64,000 nt of DNA from Cercophora sp. LCS_1 (Eukaryota > Ascomycota > Sordariomycetes > Sordariales > Lasiosphaeriaceae): positions 1 through 64,000 of the forward strand of contig JAPZLL010000061.1 of NCBI GenBank assembly GCA_036250225.1, read 5' to 3'. Position 1 is the first letter of the stretch; every line of letters begins with the position of its first letter. The notes under the pieces were generated by a model. It searched no databases and was not told the DNA's origin. It saw only the letters and a list, made by a program, of their open reading frames with translations. The position numbers and the translations under genes were made by a program. Below, piece after piece: positions 10,663 through 21,409 of this stretch.

Positions 10663-11989
10663 TCATTGCTCGTTGACAAACAAACCCGCCATGCCCATAC
10701 CTGTGCCGATACACATGCTGGTCAGGAGAATCTTCTTTCCGTTTTTCCTGCACTCGGCAAGACCGGTGACGATCTGTCTCGCACCAGTGGCACCGAGGGG
10801 ATGGCCGAGGGCAATGGCGCCACCACGGGGGTTCATCTTGGTCCACTCGAGCCCAAGCTTGTCCCGGCAGTAGACAGCCATGCTGGCAAAGGCCTCGTTG
10901 ATCTCGATGACGTCGATATCAGAGAGGGTGAGGCCGTACTTGCCCAGGAGCTTGGGGATAGCAACAGCCGGGCCGATACCCATGATGCGGGGGGGAAGGC
11001 CGGCAACGGTGGAGCCGACATACTTGGCAAGGATGGGCTGGCCAAGCTTGATGGCGGTGGAGCGCTTCATGAGCAGGACGGCGGCAGCACCGTCGGTGAC
11101 CTGGGAGGCGTTGCCGCCGGTGGTGGTAGGACCCCACTGGGGGAAAGCGCTGCGGATCTTGCCGAGACCCTGGGCGGTAGTGCCGGGGCGGATGCCCTCG
11201 TCCTTGGTGAGGGTGACCTCCTTCCACTCGCCATTGGCGTCCTTGACGCGCGTCTTGATGGGGACTATCTCCTCGTCGAAAAGGCCGGCCTTCTGCGCCC
11301 GCTCGGCACGCTGGAAGCTCTCGGCCGCGTACTCGTCCATCTTCTCGCGCGTGATGCCAAAGTCGCGGCTGACGTTCTCGCTCGTCCACCCCATGGGCTC
11401 CATGCAGTCGATCGACTCCTGCGAGTGCTTGGTCACCTCGGCATCGAAGGGCTGCTCCAGCGCGTCACCGCCAATGCTCATGGACTCCGCGCCAAGCGCA
11501 ATGCCGACATCAATGTTACCGGTGGAGATCGAGTTCGCGATGTCGGCGACGGCCTTGAGACCGGACGAGCAGAAGCGGTTGAGGCTGTAGGCACCGGCGG
11601 TGTTGGGGAAGCCGGCGGCCAGAGCAGCAGCTCGGAGCTTGTAGGCGGCCTTGCCATCCGAGACATTGCCCATGGCAATATCCTCGACGAGCGCAGGGTC
11701 GAGGTTGCTGCGCTCCTTGACCTCCTTCAGGATGGCATATGTGAGGTACTCGAGGGTTGTGTCCTTGAAGCCTCCCTTCTTCGCCTTGGCCAGCGGCGTC
11801 CTGATCGCGAGCGTGATGACAATGTCGTCGGCATTCTTAGAGGTGCTGCACACAACAGAGTTAGCATTGGCGGTTTCAACACAGGGAGGCGCCGTCGTGC
11901 GGGACGAGGCGCAGGGGAACGCACATGGTGGACAGCGGGCTGCCCGGAGATAGGTGCTTGAGGATGGTGCCGAGGCGCTCAACAGCCAT
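10663..11989 (-). CDS. POT1: Peroxisomal 3-ketoacyl-CoA thiolase
   Basis: Last step of beta-oxidation: cleaves 3-ketoacyl-CoA with CoA to acetyl-CoA and a shortened acyl-CoA. Exons 11925-11989 and 10663-11845 are separated by a 79-nt intron (GTGCGT...GCAG), giving 415 aa. The N-terminus holds a perfect PTS2 peroxisomal signal, R5-L6-x5-H12-L13. The nucleophile is C114 in NRFCSSG. The C-terminal thiolase blocks GHPLGATGAR and CIGTGMG are present. The start at 11989 is set by the PTS2; longer upstream frames would bury it. Length and motifs are intact, so the gene should be functional. Divergent from the GH128 gene across about 1 kb. Confidence 0.95.
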
Positions 11990-13028
11990 TTTGTCGGTGG
12001 CTTGGTCTGGATAGGGACTGGGTGAACGGGAGATTGGAAAGGTACGAGTCGAGAGATTGTCGATTGAAGTGTTAAGTCCAGGAACACCGACGGCGACACG
12101 ATAATAAACGAAGGCGAGGAGGAGAAGCGGCGTTTCGGTGGTGGGGGTTTGCCGAGGCTACTGTCGGGTGCACTTTGGCGACGATTGATTTGTCGGCGTA
12201 CCTGGCGTTAGCGCGAGCCTGGGGTAAAGTGACCCGACACGTCGCCCCACACTGAGTTCGCGGGGAAGCCGGGGCCAAGGCCGAGGACCTTAACAGAGAG
12301 ACTTTGCTTCCTTCCTCGGCAGTTGCGCGAAAAGTGGTCACATTCGCTGCTTTTTTCCAACTCCGATCCGGCTGCAAGCATCGGCAGCGACTTGTCTCCC
12401 GAATCCTTATTGTTGGTGCGGGTATAAATGGCGCTCAGCGGTCAAGGCAAGGGCGTCGCGCAGCCCCAAGTGCTGACGTTGTCCGGGACCGGGGAACAAG
12501 AGGAAATGAACCAGCATCGTCGAAAGACCGTGTTCAACGGTGACGACAAGTGGTTGTGGTGAAGGAATCGATGCTGGGGTCGCGACGCGAAGGCGACGTT
12601 CACTGACCGAGGTGAGCAGATCGGGTTAGCGCGACAAGACCCTGTTCAGCTGCGCTATCGTTTTATCTCCACCACCGAGAGGGGCCGCGAGACTTGGTCT
12701 CCCGAATTCTTTCAGCTCGTGGGGCGTTTCCACTCTCGAGGCAGCCCTCCGAGCGGTCATGGCACAAGCCTGGTCGGGATTTGGGGTTTGCCCTGCCATT
12801 TTTTGCTCTCTTCACCCAAGGTGACAGCATCTTCGGCCTCACGCTCGTTCAGTTGTCGGCCCCGCGATGCGTGGTAACAGCGAATCTTGACCCCTCTTCT
12901 CTTCCTGTCGCTCGTTCGTTCGAAGTCTTTGACGCGGTTCTTGGCTTGCTTGTGCGACAGCTGCTCCGTCGCTTCCGGTACTACGCGATTACGATAATCT
13001 GCTCGAATTGAGTCGCGACGTCGAGACG
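11990..13028. promoter_or_regulatory. divergent promoter region, thiolase and GH128
   Basis: About 1 kb between two start codons pointing away from each other. Open frames here lack domain or codon support. No individual factor site is asserted. Confidence 0.5.
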
Positions 13029-14062
13029 ATGTTTTCCACGATTTCGCTGGGCGCGCTCGCTTTGGGCATTCTGCCCCTCGTTTCGCCCGCTGTCGCCGCG
13101 GGGCCTCTCTCTTCGCCCAAGAGGGGTTTGGTGTTCACTCCCAACTCGAGCCACCCGAACGATTATCGCATCTGGACCTCGAAACCGTCTTCGCTGACAT
13201 GGTACTACAACTACGAGCCGAACCCTTCGTCTGTGTTTGACAGCACCCTGCAAGCTGATTTCGAGTTTGTGCCCATGATGTGGGGCGGCCCATCCGATCC
13301 GAGCGACACGAGCTTCCTCAAGACGATACAGCGCTTGGTAGAGAAGGGGACCAACATCACCAATGTGTTGTCTTTCAACGAGCCTGATGGCCCCTATCAA
13401 TGGGGCGGGAGCAACATGGACCCTGATGTGGCGGCCCAGGTGTGGGTGAATAATTTGGAGCCTCTGAGAAAGATGGGCATTCGCGTGGGACTGCCGGCTT
13501 GCACTGGAGCACCATCTGGCCTCCCGTGGCTGAAGTTGTTCTTGGACAGCTGCTCCAAAGTTATCAGCAACGGAGGGCCAACGAAGAACTGCACATTTGA
13601 CTTTGTGACGCTGCATTGGTACGGGCCATTTGAGGGGCTTGCCAGTCACATGGGAGAGTATTCTGCTGCGTATGTTTGTCGCCGCAACTTGGGGCCTGGA
13701 CGCTAACAAGTCTCAGCTTCCCCAACAAGACGATGTGGATTACCGAGTACAACCTGAACGATCAGGACCTCCAAAGCACGCAGGCTTTTTACAACATTTC
13801 GGCCGAATATTTTGACCGGTTAGACTTTGTCGAGCGGTACTCTCTCTTTGGCGCCTTTCGCAGCCAGGTCTCCAATATCGGACCCAACGCGGCGATGCTG
13901 AGCGAGAGCGGCGAGCTGACGGACATCGGTGCTTGGTACTTGGGCCGACAGGGGACGGGTGTTGTTCCCACAACTGGCAGTAGCAAGAATGGGGCGTCGG
14001 GCATGGCCATTACGGCCTTATTTGGAGCCATTACCTCGGTTGCGGGTCTCCTGAACTTCTAG
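13029..14062 (+). CDS. GH128-type glycoside hydrolase, probably GPI-anchored
   Basis: Matches the Asl1/GH128 endo-beta-1,3-glucanase core. Exons 13029-13669 and 13717-14062 with a 47-nt intron (GTATGT...CTCAG) give 328 aa. An N-terminal signal peptide ends near PAVAA. The core shows the WYYNYEP strand, MMWGG, a catalytic-type SFNEPD motif, TLHWYG and WITEYN, so the two glutamates (in NEPD and TEYN) are the likely acid/base and nucleophile. The C-terminus ends in a Ser/Gly/Asn stretch and a hydrophobic tail that fits GPI attachment. It probably acts on wall glucan at the cell surface. Substrate is inferred from the family. Confidence 0.88.
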
Positions 14063-14448
14063 TTGAAGTACGGGAGCCAGCACCGGGGGTTGCCGGTCCC
14101 TTTCCGGTGTTCGGCGGTGGGTCCCGGGGTGTCGGACCCCACGCCCGGAAGCGGACGAAGGGACGATTCGGGCCCGGGTCGTCCCTTTACACTCGTTGCA
14201 TCAACATTTTTTCCCGTCCATGCTCGATGCGTCCCCGCCGGCGGTCCTTGGACTCCCAAACCCATGCCTCAAGTTCATACAAGCGAGTCGCCCGTTCGAA
14301 TTCACGCGCACTTGGGACAAGCCTGTTTAGTTCATGAAGATGCAAGTTCTCCGTTGACATGTACAATACAGAACCCAACCCGCCCATAACGCCGACCTAC
14401 ATGTGTGTTACCATGCCCATATAATATATAATACATGCAATTCTGCGC
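14063..14448. other. intergenic between convergent genes, with hairpins
   Basis: This 3' flank has no gene. It carries two GC-rich inverted repeats, listed separately. Confidence 0.7.
14119..14187. repeat. two adjacent GC-rich inverted repeats
   Basis: The first hairpin pairs GGGTCC (14119-14124) with GGACCC (14134-14139). The second pairs AAGGGACGA (14158-14166) with TCGTCCCTT (14179-14187), a perfect 9-bp stem around a 12-nt loop. They lie 57-125 nt after the GH128 stop codon and are probably in its 3' UTR. Function unknown. Confidence 0.75.
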
Positions 14449-15684
14449 TCATGTCCTCTGGCCCTCTTCATCACACCCCTTCCAACACTGGGCCTTATTC
14501 GTGGCCGTCAAGTAATCCTTCCCTCTCTCATCATCCGCCGGCGACTCGGCATTGTCAATATCCACCTCGGTACTCACACTAATGACCAAACTCCTCGAAT
14601 TGCTCCCCGGTTTCCCCCGCCACTTATCGCTCCCGTTTGACCGCATCGACTCAACGCCCGACCGGTCATCCGCCAACGCAGCCGTCACACTAAACGGATC
14701 ATTCCGCCTAAACCCCCGCCTCATTCTTTCGAGAGACCAGCTCGGTCCCTTCTGCCTCACCACCACTTTCTGTCTCGTCGGATCTCCAAAATTCCTCGAC
14801 CAAAAGTTCCGCGTAAATATCGGTCTGATCAAGATCGCCTGGCCAACAATAATGGCGACGATATCCTCGCGACATGACCAGATGGCTGCGGTGGGACCGT
14901 CGCGCACGACGAGAACAAACACAACGCGCAGCACGGCGGCCGTCATGATGAAGAAGCCGGCGAAGAAGAGGAAGATGAGACCGATTTTGCGCCAGATGGT
15001 TGTGCGAACGGGAAGGATCACAGGGGCGGGTATGGCCATGATGAAGACGTCGGTTACCAGGTTCATGACGAGGGGAGGGACCATGTTGAGGAATGATTGG
15101 GGTTTGCAGTATTCTGTTCCGTTTGTCAGCCACATCCAAGCAAGGGGAGAAGGGATGGGAAAGAGGGAGGGAGGAGACATACCGCCCTGATCAGGCCATA
15201 TGATCAGTATCCGACTGTACGGCCGACACGGCAAGAACAGAACCATGATCAATGACAAATACGTCAACACCACCAGTCCCATCGTCGGCATGATGAACTT
15301 CTCGACCCACAACCCGTTGACGACCCGCTGGTAGAGGAATAGCATGTTGATCTTGAGCAGCCAGATGAAGGTGATGTACGTCACCACACCGGCGCTGAAC
15401 CAGCGCGTGCCCATGATGTACTGCTCCGCGAACTCGGGCGGAAGCAGCGACAGCTGGTAGCGTTGCTGCGGTGTCAACGAGTGTAAATCACCATTAGACC
15501 CGACAATGTGCGCGGCAACTGTCATTGCTGTGTATGTCATCCATGCGCAGACGATGAGGTAGTCGTCCGGCTTGAAGTTGTAGAGGCCGACGAGACGCCA
15601 TCGGCAGACGATACGAGCGAGGATGATGAGGGAGCCGACGGAGTAGAGGACCCAAGTCTCGATGAGGGCTGGGGGGAGGACCAT
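14449..15684 (-). CDS. SAT4/rhodopsin-like fungal integral membrane protein
   Basis: Exons 15183-15684 and 14449-15113 are joined across a 69-nt intron (GTATGT...ACAG) that happens to keep frame; the product is 388 aa. About seven hydrophobic helices are visible, starting near residue 8. The charged pattern PDDYL after the second helix, W-rich loops and a C-terminal RNFWSRNFG segment are typical of the SAT4-like family, which includes Pth11-like proteins. The cytosolic tail is Ser/Asp/Arg-rich. No CFEM domain precedes the helices. A surface-sensing or receptor role is only an analogy; biochemical function in this family is not settled. Start ATG 15684 was chosen because the upstream frame has no other ATG. 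Confidence 0.82.
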   Translation of the reverse strand: MVLPPALIETWVLYSVGSLIILARIVCRWRLVGLYNFKPDDYLIVCAWMTYTAMTVAAHIVGSNGDLHSLTPQQRYQLSLLPPEFAEQYIMGTRWFSAGVVTYITFIWLLKINMLFLYQRVVNGLWVEKFIMPTMGLVVLTYLSLIMVLFLPCRPYSRILIIWPDQGGMSPPSLFPIPSPLAWMWLTNGTEYCKPQSFLNMVPPLVMNLVTDVFIMAIPAPVILPVRTTIWRKIGLIFLFFAGFFIMTAAVLRVVFVLVVRDGPTAAIWSCREDIVAIIVGQAILIRPIFTRNFWSRNFGDPTRQKVVVRQKGPSWSLERMRRGFRRNDPFSVTAALADDRSGVESMRSNGSDKWRGKPGSNSRSLVISVSTEVDIDNAESPADDERGKDYLTATNKAQCWKGCDEEGQRT

Positions 15685-16956
15685 TATGTTTTCTTTTGTT
15701 GGTGATGTCTTACGACACCAGTTTGTGATGGATAATTTCAAGGATCAACGGATCGCTGCGGTGGAGGGCCCGCCGCGCGCGAGCATAGTTGGTAACACCA
15801 TTTGAGATCAACAGACATGGTTCATGGGGGAGAGAGAGTGAAGAGACGGACGGTATTATAGGATGGGCACAGAGAGACAGAGACAACTGATCTGCGCACG
15901 ATGAACCTGGGTGAGATGGGATTTTCGGATTGCGTGATGCTCAAACGCTTCCCTGGGCTCGCCTCGGTGCAGGATATGCACTGGCCAATAACAGGGGGGT
16001 CGCGGGGAACGGTTATAGGGCTGCAAGGAAAAAGGTGCTACCGGTTCTGCAGCATGGTTAAATGCCGGGGGGTAAGCGATGAGACTGCGACAGGTCTGGG
16101 CGGATCGACGGCTGGGACTTCATGCTGGTGTCTGGGCGTTGGCAGCTTGGACCCTGAACCGTCTGGTTGTGGTGAGAGAGGTTGACGATGAGGGAATGGG
16201 CATTTTGAAGGAATTACTAGTATTCGTATTTCCATTATTCCATCATGCTGACGGCAACGGAAACTGGAGTGGATGCAAAGGCGGTGTTGATTTGATCAGG
16301 TGAAGATGGTGTGTGTGTGTGTGCACAAGGGGCAATCCTTCTTTTTGGATCAACAACAACAGCATCTGAACCCGCATCGCATGTCAATAACCACTGCTTA
16401 TAACACGCATCAGACCAAAGGCCACATGGATGCCTTTTATCTCATGGGGCATCCTCGGGAACTATTCCCGGCCTGGGGAGAGACGAAAAGGACGGGTGCG
16501 ATTTCCCTGTTTCATGTTGCTGAGACGGGGTGTCGATCCGTGCGACTCGGCCAGATTGGTGCGCGTCCCGACCGCGACCGGCGGCCATGGCAGTGGCCCG
16601 GCACTTGCCGGCGTGGGACAAGCGACGCCGAGCACGACGGACCGAAGGGTGTGTCAGATCGGACATGGCCTCGTATTGAGTCTGGGCCGTGAGTGGTTGC
16701 CCATTCCGGATGGTGGTGATCAGGCGAATGGGATTCGTGGAAGCCGATGCCGAAATCCTTTGCATCTCACCACAGCATGACTGCTCACATATACTACTAC
16801 ATTGTACAGCGTTTGTGAGGAATAATTTGAGTATGAGAGAACTATAACTTGAGTCCATTTCCGGTCTTCACCTCTTAAGACATGCTCACATTGAATCCAA
16901 CTGCTGTGCAGCGTGTAACCAACTCATTTCACCATCATCATCCCTGAATCTTCAAA
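15685..16956. other. intergenic, divergent promoters
   Basis: Separates the SAT4-like gene and the aldehyde dehydrogenase, transcribed away from each other. A short GT repeat lies at about 16308-16322. No gene or clear factor site seen. Confidence 0.6.
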
Positions 16957-18548
16957 ATGGTTTCCAACAAGACCACCCTTGACCTTTCCGTGCGTTATTC
17001 TCTCGCATAGCGTCTCTCATACTGACACATACAGACCTTCCACAATATCATCAACAACACACCCACCGCAACCGCCACAACCCGTCATGCCATCAACCCA
17101 ACAACTGAAAAACCCCTCCCTGAGGCCCCATTATCCACCCAATCCGATGTCGATACCGCCGTGTCAGCAGCAACAGCCGCCTTTCCCTCCTGGCGTGCCT
17201 TGACCCCAGATGATCGCGCCTCGTACCTTCTTCAGCTTGCCTCAGCCCTCGAAGCTAACGCCTCCGAATTCACCACCCTCCTCGGTCTTGAAGTGGGCAA
17301 ACCCGTTCAAGCCGCTGCAACTGAAGTCGCCATAGCAATCGGTCATCTCCGCGGCACAGCAGCTCTGCGTCTGGAGGAGGAAATCCTGGACAGCAACGAT
17401 GAAGTATGTCTCTACCCTTCAACCCATACCCCACCTCCCTCCCATGCGTCATGACGGCTCAATCTACACACTTCATCGTGAGCCTGTTCGCCTAACCCTA
17501 TGAGCAGCGAACCGCCACCCTCCGCCACGTCCCCATAGGCGTCGGCCTCGCCATAACACCCTGGAACTTCCCCCTCCTCCTCGCCATCGGCAAACTCGGC
17601 CCCGCACTCCTAGCAGGCAACACCATCATCCTCAAACCGAGTCCTTACGCGCCTTACTCAGCGCTCAAACTCGCCGAATTAGCCGGCAAGATCCTTCCGC
17701 CTGGCGTCCTCCAGGCATTGAGCGGCGATGAGACTCTCGGTCCCCTCCTAACAGCGCACCCGGGCATCGGAAAGGTGAGTTTCACCGGCTCAAGCGCAAC
17801 AGGCAAAAAAGTCATGGCTGCTTGTGCTGCGACCCTCAAACGGGTAACTCTCGAGCTGGGCGGTAATGACGCGGCAGTTGTATGCGGGGATGTGGATGTC
17901 GATGCCGTCGTGGCCAAGGTTGGGATCTTGGCTTTTCTAAACTCGGGGCAGATCTGCATGAATGTTAAGAGGCTGTTTGTGCATGAGGATGTGTATGGCG
18001 AGTTTATGGGGAAGCTGGTTGGGTTTGTGAAGCATTTGAAGACGGGAGGGGCGGGTGATGAGACGGCGTTTTCGGGGCCGGTGCAGAATGGGATGCAGTA
18101 TGATAAGGTGAGGGGGTTGTATGAGGATGTGGTAAGGCAGGGGCTGGATATCAAGTTGGGTGGGCTTGGGGAGAGGGGCGTGGGATATTTCATGCCGTTG
18201 ACGATTGTGGATAATCCGCCTGATGACTCGAGGGTTGTTGTTGAGGAGCCGTTTGGTCCCATCTTGCCGGTGTTGAAGTGGTCGGATGAGGCGGATGTCA
18301 TTAAGAGGGCAAATGGGAGCTTGATGGGGCTGGGGGCGTCGGTTTGGACAAGGGACTTGGAGAGGGGAGAGAGGATTGCAAGACAGTTGGAGGCAGGGAG
18401 TGTTTGGGTTAATACTCATTTTGAGCTGGCACCGAATGTGCCGTTTGGGGGACACAAGTGGAGCGGCATTGGTGTTGATTGGGGTGTTGAGGGGCTGAAA
18501 GGGTGGTGCAACCCGCAGACAGTCTGGGTGAGAAAGGTTCTCGGATAG
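16957..18548 (+). CDS. NAD(P)+-dependent aldehyde dehydrogenase
   Basis: Oxidises an aldehyde to the acid. Exons 16957-16989, 17035-17403 and 17508-18548 with GT-AG introns give 480 aa, normal for the family. Visible motifs are ITPWNFP (cofactor cleft), FTGSSATGKK (Rossmann loop), LELGGND containing the general-base Glu, and SGQIC with the catalytic Cys. The EPFGP block and a C-terminal PFGGHKWSG.G segment close the fold. The short first exon encodes only 11 residues. No signal or organelle targeting peptide is evident, so it is probably cytosolic. The N-terminal half resembles succinate-semialdehyde or vanillin-type dehydrogenases, but substrate cannot be read from sequence. Confidence 0.92.
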
Positions 18549-18745
18549 ATGGCGTTTGCTGCTGAGTTGCCAGCCAACCTGAATCGCAATTCAATCTGCA
18601 GACTCCTTTCGCCAGTCTGACGCTGGTGTTGTCTCCGAGGCGTGCAGTGTCCTTCTGTCAGGCATGTGACAGGGACTATAGTCAGCAGGTGTTTTACTGA
18701 CTTGACATTGAATTGCCCACTGCAACTTCTGTGAATATCGTGTAT

Positions 18746-20750
18746 CTATGCCGCACCTTTTCTCGAAAGCCTCTTTAGCTTGAAAACCACACAACCCACA
18801 ACAAGACACAGACACGCAAAATACCCAAGCAGCGCCAGCGGAGACTCCCACAGCCATTGATAAGACCCACCCGAGGCGATAAAATATCTCATGTACACCC
18901 AGGCAACAAAACCCGGAAATGACCACGAATAGCAAACATTGAACAGGACAGCCAGCCAACGCGGTGCCACAAAAACGGGTTCCTTGGGGAACAGTATCAG
19001 ATACAAAACGGTCGCCACCGGCTCGAAAAATAGGGTCCAATATGAAAGAGAGACAAGCATCATGAATATATCGCCAATATTCCTCTGCGCTTCGAACAGG
19101 AAGCATACGTAAGCCGTGACGAGCAGTACCCATCCGCACTGCTGCACGACCAAGTACTTGAAGAAGGCCAGGTCTTCAAAGTAGCCGAGAAAAGGTCCGG
19201 AGGGGGCTTTTCTGTCGTAGACAATTAATGGGCCGATGCTTAACGGGGAGAAGGATCTTTCTTCGAGGCACTGGAGCTGACTGACGGAGCCTTTGGATGA
19301 TGCGGAGGTTGTGGTGCTGTCAATGCTCTGGGCCCACCGTGAGTATCTGTCCATTCGACTACCCGGATAAGAAGGCTCTGATAAGGTATGATTAATGCCT
19401 GCTTGTTTTCAAATGATGTTGTATTTACCTGCCGGCAAGTCGTCACTTATCTTAGTAGCCTCGACCGAAGTGTCCAGTAAAACGAGGATTGGAGTGAAAA
19501 ACATGACGCATGGGAGAATTTGACCAAAGGACCAGTCATTCTCAGCCGTTGCCTCCCAATCTCTCAGGAAGATATAGTCAAATGTTCCATAAAGCATCGA
19601 TAGAAGGAGCCAGTAGACCTAGGTGCTCACTGTTAGTCTTACTGACGAGAGTAACCTAGATCAACTTACCTCGCCGGCCATGGACGTAAACAAAAAGTAG
19701 TATGTTTCCACAACGATGAGACTAGCTACAAACGGTTGCACAACAGCCATGTGCCACAGTAGATGACCTCTTATTCCCGCCGAGCTGTCCGGTTTGGGGG
19801 CGAGGAAGGAGGCAACCGGCTGGAGGATCCGCGCAGCAATCCGATGAAGCCAAACCGACGCCTTGGTCGAAGACGCCCGGTGAAGTTTGAGAAGCCGTAC
19901 TCCCACGTTGTAGACAACAAGCGTGATAGACACTGGAACGTCGTAGTCAAACCAGGAGTTAAAATAACCCTCGTCGTCTTTCCGGAAAGGGGCAAAGCAG
20001 ATTGCCGGCGAGTGTTTCGTGTTTGGAGTGATGTGAACAGTCGTCGAGATGGCAACAGCTAGCATAAGTGCCAGGCACAGCATAAGAAATAGCCTGAGGC
20101 CTCGCTTGAACCGGTGTTGGTGAAGGTAGGAACGCAAGCATGTCAGTGCTGCTAGGTGGGTGATTGTCGAAAACCATGCAACGCGGATCACCATTTTCCA
20201 GTGGTAGACCGACGCGCCGTGGACATAGGCATAGAGACCGCTGACCAGGACGGCAATACCATTGACAATTTGGAGGTCGCTTGTCATCATGATAACCTGG
20301 TCAGGACGTTAGCGTTCGTTCTGGTGATCATGAGGCACACTCACCTCACAGAATATGCGACTACTTGTTTGACTGTGCATCTTGAGCCGCAGCCTCGCAA
20401 AAGTTTCTGTCCCGTCTATGAGCACCAGTCGATCAAGAAACGCTGCTTTGGCCTTGTGAAAGACCATGTCGACGGGATTGGGGCGGAGTACTCGACATTC
20501 CGGGCCGTCAAAAGGATCAAGGGTCGGGTTGTGAAAAAAGAGATGGTAGCCGATGAGAATGAAAACCATCAGCCAAGCGGTCCCAAGAGACCCAACCATG
20601 ACCTAGACATTGGAGTTAGCTCGTAAAAACAGGCAAGAGGGTTCGGTCAGGGTGTGTACGCGCCCCTATTCCCGCGATATCGGGGTTGGGCTCATAGCCC
20701 TCTTCATACGACCTAGAAACAGGCGAGCAGTTTATCTGGCTTGGTTCCAT
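18746..20750 (-). CDS. Fungal multi-transmembrane protein, function unknown
   Basis: Well-supported exons are 20345-20602, 19670-20296, 19429-19618 and 18746-19377, joined by introns of about 50 nt with good GT-AG ends. The proteins they encode carry seven or more hydrophobic helices and a short basic C-terminus (KLKRLSRKGAA). An N-terminal exon starting at ATG 20750 encodes NPDIAGIGAR, the hallmark opening of a widespread uncharacterised Sordariomycete membrane family. A branch site and acceptor (GCTAACT...TCTAG) precede 20602, but the donor near 20660 is off by one base in phase. That first junction is therefore unresolved. No enzymatic motif is seen. Confidence 0.72.
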
Positions 20751-21409
20751 ACTTTCCGTTACGGCTGGATCGTGTCCAGATCCAATTTTGGAAAACTGTG
20801 TTGATTTAGGGAGGCAACCAAGGTGCAAGAGTTGAAAGTAGGGCTGAAGGGTTTGACCCCTGGACTCCCGATGGTCGCGAAATGCTACCCCGTGAGGACG
20901 ATTGGTTCAGGCGCCATTCGGCCCGATCGCGCTGCCCGCGGAAAGAACAATGACTGATGCGATGGAGGCGATTGAGGCAAGTAGATACTCTCGGGTTGTC
21001 GATGCACACAGTAGCGATTAACGAGAAAAATAGGTTGCTCAAGTCGTAGCAAGAAGAGCTGTGTTTATGGGGGATCCCGCAAGCGACTGCCTCCGGTTAA
21101 GGTTGCGACTTATCTGAAACTGCTATAGGGCTTCGCCGCATCGCTCAAGCGCGGGAGCGACACAAAAGGCCCGCATTGATGCAGCAGGTTCATTTATTCA
21201 ATGTCGAGAGAGGCGCAGACGAAGGCTTGGCATCGGGTCCAAACTGCTGACGTTCTTGATCTAAGCTTTGAACTCGGGCACCTTTTGACATGGGCCTTGA
21301 ACGGAGACTGCTTTTTTTTTTAATGAACGCTCCAACGCCCGGAATTTACCTTCCTAACCTCAACCCACCACTCATTGACACATAACCAATTCACTCCTTT
21401 TCGGCCTCA
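20751..21409. other. intergenic, no gene seen
   Basis: 5' flank of the multi-TM gene and 3' flank of the CorA-like gene. Only short unsupported frames and an A/T run near 21311. Confidence 0.6.

Noticed and set aside
10657..11961. 434-codon plus-strand ORF opposite the thiolase
   Set aside because: Shadow of a GC-rich intact thiolase gene; no domain of its own.
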